Source: Vespula vulgaris (lineage: Eukaryota > Arthropoda > Insecta > Hymenoptera > Vespidae). Taken from it: a stretch of 64,000 nt of DNA. Shown piece after piece: positions 37,365 to 46,130 of the stretch. The first letter of the stretch is position 1; each line of letters starts with the position of its first letter. The stretch is from the NCBI RefSeq assembly GCF_905475345.1, contig NC_066608.1, forward strand, positions 1,855,501 through 1,919,500. Reading direction: 5' to 3'. The notes below the pieces were generated by a model, which searched no databases, was not told where the DNA came from, and saw nothing but the letters and a program-made list of their open reading frames with translations. The position numbers and the translations under genes were made by a program.

Positions 37365-39198
37365 ATGGCTGCCAAGGTCTTCAGACGATATCATTATCAA
37401 CTTACGAAAAAAAAGAACAAAAAATTACGAACAAGAAACAACTATAAAAAAAGAAAAAAAGAATTATTTTAATCAATGTAAGTTTTATTATTATTATTAT
37501 TGTTATTATGATTATTATTTTATGTGTTTTAGCTTTCGTTTCTCGTTTATATCTGCGGATTCATCTGCGCCATTTTGGAATCGTCCTTGGCTACGAGGGA
37601 ACTCGAATGGACGGATAATGAGGCCGATCCGTCGTATAAGTTTTCTTACGTAATTAAAGATGGCAGTATGAAGATTATTCGTAGCGAAGATAGCGACGAA
37701 GGTAATTAAATTGTTAACGAAGATAAATTATTCTAGAAACTTTTTCCTCCAATCCTACCCCCCATAGATTATCCTTTCTGAATTTACGTTTACAGTGAGC
37801 GATTTGATCGGTAAATACAGCGGACATGATCCAATCAGCTATGGTGGACCAGCTGATTATACTTCGGATGGAAGCTATTTCCACATCGAGTATGATTCCG
37901 ATAAAAATGGTTTCGGATCGGACGAACAACCGACACATTATTATGAGCATTATGAATATGGACACCATGGGGATTACAGTCATGGTGGTGGTGGTGGTGG
38001 AGGAGGGCATGAAGCCTATGGTGGATCAGGAGGAGGAGGACATGGTGGAGGAGGAGGAGGACATGGTGGGGGAGGAGGAGGATATGGTGGGGGAGGAGGA
38101 GGACATGGTGGGGGAGGAGGAGGCCACGGAGGTTATGGTGGATCAGGAGGAGGAGGACATGGTGGAGGAGGAGGAGGCCACGGAGGCTATGGTGGATCAG
38201 GAGGAGGAGGACATGGTGGAGGAGGAGGAGGACATGGTGGAGGAGGAGGAGGACATGGTGGGGGAGGAGGAGGACATGGTGGGGGAGGAGGAGGCCACGG
38301 AGGTTATGGTGGATCAGGAGGAGGAGGACATGGTGGAGGAGGAGGAGGACACGGAGGTTATGGTGGATCAGGAGGAGGAGGACATGGTGGGGGAGGAGGA
38401 CATGGTGGGGGAGGAGGAGGACATGGTGGAGGAGGAGGAGGACATGGTGGGGGAGGAGGAGGACATGGTGGGGGAGGAGGAGGCCACGGAGGTTATGGTG
38501 GATCAGGAGGAGGAGGACATGGTGGAGGAGGAGGAGGACACGGAGGTTATGGTGGATCAGGAGGAGGAGGACATGGTGGGGGAGGAGGACATGGTGGGGG
38601 AGGAGGAGAACATGGTGGAGGAGGAGGAGGACACGGAGGTTATGGTGGACATGGTGGAGGAGGAGGACATGGTGGGGGAGGAGGAGGACATGGTGGAGGA
38701 GGAGGAGGACATGGTGGAGGAGGAGGAGGCCACGGAGGTTATGGTGGATCAGGAGGAGGAGGACATGGTGGAGGAGGAGGAGGACACGGAGGCTATGGTG
38801 GATCAGGAGGAGGAGGACATGGTGGAGGAGGAGGCGGCGGACATGGTGGTTCTGGTGGCGGAGGTTATAGTGTTACTGAAGGAGGAGGTCATGGAGGTGG
38901 CTCTGGAGGTGGAGGACACGGAGGTGATGGTCATGGGGGTGGCTCTGGAGGTGGAGGACACGGAGCTGGTGGTCATGGAGGAGGTTCTGGAGGCGGTGGC
39001 CATGGTGGTGGCTCTGGAGGCGGAGGACACGGAGGTGGTGGCTACGGTAGCGGATATGGTGGACACGGTGGTCACAGTGGTTCTGGAGGTCATGGCGACA
39101 GCAGCGGTTACACGGATGGCCATGGAGACGGTGGTTACGGTGGTTACGGTGGCGGTGGTTTTGGCTACGGTGGTTATGGGAATAGTTATCACAAGTAA
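37365..39198 (+). CDS. Secreted Gly/His-rich cuticular protein with divergent RR (Chitin_bind_4) domain, 3 exons
   Basis: Likely a structural protein of the cuticle, binding chitin through its RR domain; inferred from the family. Coding exons: 37365-37376, 37533-37701, 37796-39198, joining in frame to 527 residues. Exon 1 gives MAAK; exon 2 opens with a hydrophobic stretch, so residues 1-24 form a signal peptide ending SSLA. Residues 37-100 are the RR domain: Y39-K-F-S-Y43, G66-K-Y-S69, then D85-G86 and Y93-D-S-D-K-N-G-F100. Compared with RR-2 proteins it has about 11 extra residues between GKYS and the DG motif. Residues 124-527 are a tail of GGGGGGH units mixed with GGYGGSGGGGH, ending in a less regular Gly/Tyr/Ser/Asp stretch. 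The mature protein has no Cys. Odd points: the intron-1 donor is GTCTTC, a weak match, although the joined frame restores the signal peptide. The second intron (phase 1) lies at the same domain position as in the gene at 48711. Another ATG at 37355 gives the wrong phase. The gene is confident; exon 1 is less so. It could also be filed as a glycine-rich cuticle protein. Confidence 0.88.
37377..37532 (+). other. Intron 1 of the Gly/His-rich cuticular gene
   Basis: A phase-0 intron of 156 bases. The acceptor is good (pyrimidine-rich ...tgtgttttag). The donor AAG|GTCTTC is poor. A much stronger donor-like GTAAGT occurs at 37478-37483, but the frame from ATG 37365 reaches a stop before it, so using it would remove the start of the signal peptide. 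The intron splits the signal peptide after MAAK, as in the paralogue where exon 1 ends MTFK. Confidence 0.6.
37702..37795 (+). other. Intron 2 of the Gly/His-rich cuticular gene
   Basis: A 94-base phase-1 intron with donor GAAG|GTAATT and acceptor tttacgtttacag. It splits the V61 codon inside the RR domain, four residues before G-K-Y-S. This is the same position and phase as intron 2 of the gene at 48711. Confidence 0.85.
37984..39060 (+). repeat. Coding minisatellite (21-bp GGGGGGH unit) inside the Gly/His tail
   Basis: The basic unit is about ggtggaggaggaggaggacat (GGxGGA-type glycine codons followed by cat or cac). It alternates with a longer cassette containing ggttatggtggatcagga (GYGGSG). 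A stretch starting near 38295 recurs about 189 bases later (near 38484) with almost no change, showing recent block duplication. All periods are multiples of three, so the frame is kept. The last part (38850-39190) is more diverged. The + strand is nearly all purine apart from the T and C bases of ggt, cat and ggc codons. Confidence 0.95.
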
Positions 39199-39307
39199 AT
39201 CTAAATGTGTCCAGAAATTGCTGGTCGGAAAATCTCATTGGTATTATATTTTTGTTATTAATGAAGAATTTTCTTCAATTTCTCAATGTTTCCTTATTTG
39301 TTCATAA

Positions 39308-39482
39308 CAATTATTTATAACAAATTTTTTATAACAAATCACGTATTCATCATTGTAAAATAAATGTTATAAGTAATGAAAGTTTAAATAAAATTGTTTA
39401 AATAAAATTGTTTATAAAAATAATTCATGACAAATTGTTTATAACAAATTATTTATAAGAAATTGTTTATAACAAATTGTTA
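39308..39482. repeat. Degenerate short tandem repeat of TTTATAACAAAT-type units in the 3' flank
   Basis: Variants of TTATTTATAACAAAT, TTGTTTATAACAAA and ATTTATAAGAAATTG recur from 39308 to 39482, about 14-18 bases apart with imperfect spacing. They overlap the poly(A) signals of the upstream gene. The array looks like a decayed AT-rich minisatellite. No coding potential is seen. Confidence 0.6.
39359..39406 (+). terminator. Poly(A) signals of the Gly/His-rich cuticular gene
   Basis: AATAAA occurs at 39359-39364, 39387-39392 and 39401-39406, about 160-205 bases after the stop codon at 39196-39198. The first is the simplest choice; the cleavage site cannot be seen. Confidence 0.6.
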
Positions 39483-39643
39483 ATTAATTAATTAATTATT
39501 GCCGATATATTAGAAAAATAGAGCAATATTTTCCCATTAAAATGGTCTGTCTATGAAGTTTCTATGATTACTAGTTCCGGAGACATCACACTTTTTAAAT
39601 AACATATGACTTTACATTGATTCATTGATAATTCCATTTAAAT

Positions 39644-39697
39644 AGGTCAATGACCCACTGACCTATATAAATTCTTGGAATCGTACGCTACCGATCA
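39644..39697 (+). promoter_or_regulatory. Ecdysone-response-element-like IR1 plus TATA box and initiator-like site (orphan promoter)
   Basis: AGGTCA-A-TGACCC at 39644-39656 fits the ecdysone receptor/USP inverted-repeat consensus (RGKTCANTGAMCY) at every position. A further half-site, TGACCT, lies at 39659-39664 and runs into TATATAAA at 39664-39671. GATCAGCTG follows, with its A at 39696, 32 bases from the TATA start. This is the layout of a real TATA promoter under direct ecdysone control. Downstream, ATGs at 39771 and 39775 open only short frames (the second gives 14 codons). I find no signal peptide or RR exon before 48 kb. It could serve a short non-coding RNA, a missed exon, the next cuticular gene as an enhancer, or be a relic. 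Confidence 0.5.
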
Positions 39698-39699
39698 GC

Positions 39700-42106
39700 T
39701 GTTAGACGTAGTTTCTTTCATTACTACTACTACTCACGATTACTACTACTACGTGTACTATACGGGAATTATGAATGAAAATCTTTCGAAGCGAATATCT
39801 CCGCAACGGGAGGTCGTAGAAAGACGAAACAAACACCATTGTAAAGGGCAAAACCTCCTCTTTTTATCTATATACAGGAATGCTGCTGTTATAATAGAAC
39901 CGATTTTATCAACATTTCGTATAAACATTCGGTAACCATCGAGATTGATATTTTTTTCCAAAAGTCTGCCCTTCGACGTTATTGTACCATATTTTTATGA
40001 TCAAATAAAAAAACGATGAAAAAGCGAATACGAATCAAGTTAAACTGTTGGCTTATAAATGACATTTGCCAGTAAATGTTTTCGATAAAACTGAATGCGC
40101 GAATGGGAGGATAATCAAAGATCGATATGATTCTGTTATAGATATTCTACAATGGACTATCATGTTCGTACGATCAGCTCATCGTTTGATTGACATACAA
40201 AAGCTTTTATAAATATCGCTAAAAAATATGCCAGGTTATTAAATTTCAGTAAAAAAAAACTAGCGCAGAATGGCGAAGAAAAACATTTTCTCATTTACTG
40301 ACATTATTATTTATAAAAAAAAAAAAAAAATAGTTTGTATAAAGTAAGGACCTCGTTCCTGTCTACCGTCATGATTTATACGTCGTGATATCATTTTACT
40401 GCGTTTAGATTACTTGAAGTTTAATTGGACACGGAATCTTCGATTGCATCGGATTATCAACAAACTTTGACGAGTACGAAATACGATATGAAATCAAATC
40501 AACTATGTTCCTTCAGATTGGTTGTAATAATAAAATCTAAAATATACTAACATGAAATTCTTTTCTTCGCAAGCAACATTTTTTTTCAAATAATCGATAA
40601 AGTTCTCCCTGAAGGCCATTTTATTTCAAAGTAGAAATCCCTTTTTCTTTCTTTTTTGTCCTTTCATTAAGGAATCAAGCCCCACTGTAACTTATTCACA
40701 AAAGTTAATGATATCAGTTATTCCATAAGCTACTTAAATTAATAATCTTCCATTCTTAATTTTACTTCAGTTGCTAGGAGAGGTTATATAAATAACTGAA
40801 CAGCTTTTATTTTTTTATTAGAAGCTATATGAAAAAAGGAAATCAAACGAGGAAGAGGAAGAAAAAAAGATCTCTCTCTCTTTTTCTCTTTCTCTTTGAC
40901 CTATTAAAATATAATAAAATTATAATTCTTCATAAGAGTTAAAAAATAAGATAAACCATATTTATCGAATCCCACGATGATACACCGAGTTCAAAGTGAC
41001 CGATATTTCTCTAGACGACAAGTTAATAGCTACCTAGTTCGAAATTCAACGAGTACCTACAAGTTTCTACATTACGAGTAATTCTCGACATCCCCAAGAG
41101 ATTGAAGAGAGATATAGAGACGATGAAGAAATTGGTTAAACCACGGGCCAGTTTAATTAAGATACGAACTAAATTTAATGACCGTGTCTCACAGCGTTAT
41201 CAAACTGTTCTTTCCTACCAATGTTCTCTCCGCTAGTACTTACTTCCTCTATCCTTCACCCACACTTACTTAGATGGTTCGTTTAGACATTGTTCGCACG
41301 AAGGATCGGCAAGATCCAAGCTTATCTCAGTCGATCCGATTCGAACGTTCGTTATCCGATCTACGTGACACCATCCGAGACTTTGGCGTTATCGTACTGG
41401 CTTGTGCTATTCCTCCCCTTTCTTCTCGATCCCCTATCCTCATCCCCCTCTTTACTCTCTATGCGTTAATTCAATCAGAAATTCCTTTGAAACTAATCGC
41501 ATCATGGTCTGGCGATAGCCAATAAAATTGACGCATTGTTCTATGTTGAAAATTTGAAAAAAAAGAACTATTTCTATTTTACCAAGCTAAAAATAAAAAT
41601 TCTCTTTAGCGAAGAAAATTTTTTTGACGCTTTTTTTTTCTTCTGTGTTCTCTCTTTTTTTGTTTTTCTTTTTTGCTTTTTTTTTTCCAACGCGCATGTT
41701 CATTTTGACAGCTTATAAAAATGGGAAGCACGCTTTTTATGCTCGAGCGATTACGTAGACTTTCGCCTTGTAATATTTTGTTGTGTAAAAAAACGCACGG
41801 CCCTACAGTTTTCCTATAATTACGATATTAAACACTGATAATATCGTGAACGAAGAGTTTGACACGAGAACGTTTTGAATTAAATTACGATTTTATCGGA
41901 TATTCTAACGAAAGAAGATATAGCGCGGATCTTTGTTACTTTTTTTATTTATTTTCTTTTCATAATTTTTTATATCACACTTGTCAATAATTATTAGTGT
42001 CATTATTATTAGTGGTAGTATTAAAAAATGTCTTATTACATGAAAAAATTTTCGAACGTAAATGATTGCAAACATTTATCCTTTCTTTTCTCATCCTCCT
42101 CTCTCA

Positions 42107-42144
<38 letters not shown>

Positions 42145-42925
42145 ATAAAATCAGTAAAAAGAACAAAACGTAAAAAATTATTCAGTTAATTAAAATTTGA
42201 CCGATAAATAGAATTCGTGGATTTTATTTCTTCCTTCTTTTTTTACTTGTTTTTCCTTTTTTTTTTTTTTTTAATTACAACTCATCTCTTCCATTTCATC
42301 GGAAAATTGTGCACAATATCGCGTTAATTAACGTGAAATATTTCATGGCCAATCTAATTACATTTCGTCTAGTTGAAAAAGAAAAGAAAGAAATTGATAT
42401 TTTTAACGTGATAAAAAAAAAGATAAAAAAACGTTAAAAACAATCAGAGATATAAAATAAAATAAAAGGTTTAATTTTATTAATCATCGGCAAATAATCT
42501 TCGTTTCGTTTCGATCGATGACTTTCTTAAATTTTTTTTTTCTTTAGATGATCGTTCTGCGTATTTAAATATGTAACTAAGTATTTAACTATCAACGTAT
42601 ATACGTACTTATATTCACCTTAGAGAAGACTAGATTCGGCACGATCAACAGGTCTTAAGTTCGCTACGCGAGTATAACGCATCGAGTTTACCGTCTTTGC
42701 GCTTACAGCGAAAGCTTCGCGCTTGAGCGAGCAAGCGTGACAAGTGCAAGTAAGTGAATTGGGATCTTGAACTTTGATTTACGTATTGGCTTTAAATCCA
42801 CTTGTTTTTTTTTTTTCGAAGAACGCTTATAACACTTGTGTGTTAAACTTGTTGTTGAAAAAGAAAAAAGAAAGAAAAGAAAAAATAAAAAAAAAAAAAG
42901 AAGACAATGATCATGAGCACATTAA
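39700..42925. other. AT-rich non-coding spacer, no gene supported
   Basis: It contains a short poly(A) at 40316-40330, the CT tract 42114-42142 and T-rich stretches. An 83-codon frame from ATG 41274 follows an acceptor-like ...ttacttag but has no recognisable features. A GC-richer patch at 42640-42755 ends with a donor-like GTAAGTG at 42750. Confidence 0.55.
42114..42142. repeat. (CT)n microsatellite
   Basis: A pure CT run. Confidence 0.93.
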
Positions 42926-42929
42926 AAAT

Positions 42930-43265
42930 ACAATTATACGTATACTAACTGTTATGTATAATAACTTATACCAGTACAGAGTTTTATTAATATGTAATTT
43001 ATACTGTTATAGGTATATTGTAATTTAATATATAACTTGTATTAATATGACTATACTAAACAGTATGTAACACTTGAATCATACCATATAACCGTGTAAC
43101 CATACCGTAATTAGCTTATAACGTAGATCTGTTAGCTTAACTATACCGTAATTAGTATATAACTGAGACTAATATAATTACACTGCAATTAGTATACATA
43201 TAACTCGTAGACACTAGTATGTATAATTACATATTATATCATAGCTTATACTTAGTAACTATTAA
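42930..43265. repeat. Old diverged tandem array with a unit of about 40-48 bp
   Basis: Words of the form ATACCGTAATTAG, TATATAACT and ACTAATATA repeat in order. The clearest are ccataccgtaattagctt (about 43102), ctataccgtaattagtat (about 43142) and cactgcaattagtatac (about 43181), with weaker copies before and after. The stretch is almost pure AT with regular isolated C/G positions. It is neither a simple microsatellite nor a coding region. Confidence 0.5.
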
Positions 43266-44186
43266 CTTTCGAGTACGAACTGACAATTAATTTTATGGCA
43301 GAAATATGAAATGAGATTTTTAAAATATATATACGTCTACAAGTACGCGTACGCGTACACGTATAATTATGATATGACTTCAAAATTACATGCTTTTATA
43401 GAATTAATCAAAATTTTGAATTCTTTTTATTACGAACGAATGCATAATTTTTCTCTTACGACTAGCTTCATTTCTTTTCAATTATTCAATATTTTTTGTT
43501 CCTTTATATAATAAATAAAAACGATTCGAAACACTTCATTCAATGAACCATTAATTGATTAGCACTTAAGATCGATTAACTAAGTGCCTCATTGAAATTC
43601 TATTGACATTCTAACGATTCCCTCCCACTTGTCATCCTCTACCTTTCCCTTCTCTCAACCATCTTTAACCAACTTTTTTTATTTTTTATTTTTACATTTT
43701 TACATGCTTCGATGCCACCGTAATTCCGCGTATAAACGTCAGCGAATGTTTTCATGAACGTAAAAATAAATGGAAGAACGTTTCCATGCATATGGAAATA
43801 GAAACAGCCGTTTAATTTATAGGAAGAATGGACGATAACAGATCGATAGTATTCCATTCTGAATTCCATTTTCTCTATGTTTCTCTCTATTTTTCTCTTT
43901 CTCTCTCTTTCTCGAAAAACGAACGATATTCGGAATCGTATGTGCGATAGCGAAAAATGCATGAGAAAATAATAACAAGTTAAAGTGTAGAATAGAAGAT
44001 TCTATGAACGAGATATTTGCGAGGAAACTATTGAAAAATCGTAAAAGATTGTTCGAATAGAAACATAATAAATAATATCGACTGAACGAATTCTGAGAAC
44101 TTTTGATAAAAGTAAGAAGAAAAAAATATGAAAAAAATAAAACGATACATTGTTATTCATCGTTCCGAATATTTTATTACAATTAT

Positions 44187-44268
<82 letters not shown>

Positions 44269-44289
44269 GTCATCATTAGCGTCATCGTA
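44187..44289. repeat. (ACC)n/(ATC)n trinucleotide tract
   Basis: Four ACC units followed by a long run of ATC/CAT units, ending in mixed CATCGT triplets. Confidence 0.95.
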
Positions 44290-44482
44290 GATTAAACAAT
44301 TCGCGGAAGATATTTCACGAAATTATTTCGTGTCAAATGTGTCACCGAAAAGTTCTCCGAAAATATAATGTCAAAGGCATTATACGTTTTACCGTCATTA
44401 CATATATTCTACTCCTGGTACGAGCATTTCTCTGTCAATTACCGTGGCTTTCAAAAGTAATGTATGCAAAAAGCAGACAAAG

Positions 44483-44545
44483 AGAGAGACAGAGACAGAG
44501 ACAGAGACAGAGACAGAGACAGACAGACAGACAGACAGAGACAAA
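44483..44545. repeat. (CAGAGA)n(CAGA)n microsatellite
   Basis: Hexanucleotide units pass into tetranucleotide units, showing stepwise evolution of the repeat. Confidence 0.93.
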
Positions 44546-44619
44546 AATAAAGAGAATGAATGTGGATGGTGTGAAAAATCGTAAGTAGAAATTCCAAGAC
44601 TTTAAAGGCAAGTAGAACG

Positions 44620-44705
44620 TTGTCGTCATCATCGTTGTTGTCCTCGTCGTTGTCGTCGTTGTCGACCTCGTCGTTGTCGTTGTAGTCGTAGTCGTAGTCG
44701 TAGTC
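44620..44705. repeat. (GTC/GTT/GTA)n imperfect trinucleotide tract
   Basis: TCGTCG, TTGTCG, TCCTCG and finally pure AGTCGT triplets. Confidence 0.9.
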
Positions 44706-45031
44706 TGCTAGACGAATGAGAAATTTCGAGGAGAATTTTAATCGAGCCCCTGACAACTCGAGCGCAATAAGCTTGGTGCTGCACGCTCGTGGAAAACGGA
44801 ATGTTTCCGTTTCCGGCTACGAACACCAACCCCGTTGCTACTTGTTTGTACGTTTGTACGTTCAAGTCGTCATTAACGTCGGAGAAAGATGCAGGTGGAG
44901 TGTAAGTGCACGTATTATGCGTTTATTTCTTTCATGGTATTGTCTTAATGGTCGGGATGCCTTTGTCGTAGACTTTGAAATTAAAAATATTCTCTTTTTT
45001 CTTTTCTTTTTTTTTTTCTTTTCATTTCATT

Positions 45032-45069
45032 TCTTTTCTTTTCTTTTCTTTTCTTTTCTTTTCTTTTCT
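45032..45069. repeat. (TTTTC)n microsatellite
   Basis: About seven pentanucleotide units. Confidence 0.93.
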
Positions 45070-45717
45070 CTCTTTTTGTTTCTTTATCAGAACCAATCAA
45101 CTCGTAAGAATCATTTAGATTTATTTACTTATAATTTAATTCCAAATTTATTTATTTCCTTTTGTCAAATATTTATTAAATTTCTTGAATTGTCACATTA
45201 TAGATTATTATTCAACTACAGGCTATAAACTTTTCATTTTACTTTATCATGTCTTTAGAATAGATTAATAATCATGTTTCTATAATATATATTTATCATG
45301 TCAATGGATTATAAATTTAAAAAAAAAATAGAAAGAAAAAGAGAAGAAGGTAGAAAAAAAGCAGATCGCAAGGACGATAATCGATAATATTCTGGTTGAT
45401 ACAGATAAAAGTTCTCTATAATCTCCTAATATCTTTTCTAAGGCTAACCTGTAGCTCGATATCAACCGAGAGAAATGTTAGGAACGCGAGCTACAAGCTA
45501 GAGCTGACTCCTCTACTCGAATCACCGTCTCGTTTACTCGTCGCTTACCAACGTTAAACGGGTCTAATGTGAGTAGAACACTATCGTAGATCGTAAATCA
45601 AAGAGATCGATCGTTAAACGTGTATATGTATAAACGTGCTTGTGTACAGAGGCTGTGATAAGAGGCTAGAGAGAGATGCTACGCAATCGGTAGATGATAG
45701 TAAAAGAGACAGAGATA

Positions 45718-45718
45718 T

Positions 45719-45779
<61 letters not shown>

Positions 45780-45781
45780 TA
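45718..45781. repeat. Three-part compound microsatellite (AC)n(AT)n(AG)n
   Basis: Each dinucleotide differs from the next by one base, with sharp junctions near 45737 and 45761. Confidence 0.95.
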
Positions 45782-46009
45782 AATAGAGAAAGAGAAGCGA
45801 CCAGAGAAACCTGTTCTCTTCCACCTTCATGGATTCGTTTAACCATCAAGTACCTACCCGACTACGTTCGTCCGTTCGTAGACCGACGTGACCTAGATCG
45901 AGTGTCTACTGCAATTTGCACTTGACGCGGTCTCGCAGCCTTTCAGGATAGCCTTCTCCGCAGGGAAAATAAAAAGAAAAATGACGAGAATGAGAGGAGA
46001 CTTCAGCAT

Positions 46010-46058
46010 CTCTCTCTCTCTCTCTCTCTTTCGCTTTTTCTCTCTTTTTAGATCTCTC

Positions 46059-46130
<72 letters not shown>
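46010..46130. repeat. Compound (TC)n(TA)n microsatellite
   Basis: Interrupted TC tract, then pure TA to about 46124. Confidence 0.94.

Noticed and set aside
37355..37376. ATG at 37355 as the start of the Gly/His gene
   Set aside because: It gives phase 1 at the donor and puts exon 2 out of the RR frame; ATG 37365 keeps the frame.
37826..39307. A 493-codon frame overlapping the Gly/His exon in another frame (acidic MVEEEED-type repeats), and antisense frames at 38803-39238
   Set aside because: The repeat period is a multiple of three, so all frames lack stops. Only the Gly/His frame joins a signal peptide and RR domain through valid introns.
41274..41525. 83-codon ATG frame behind an acceptor-like ttacttag
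   Set aside because: No domain, no second exon and no matching donor; a chance frame is the simpler reading.
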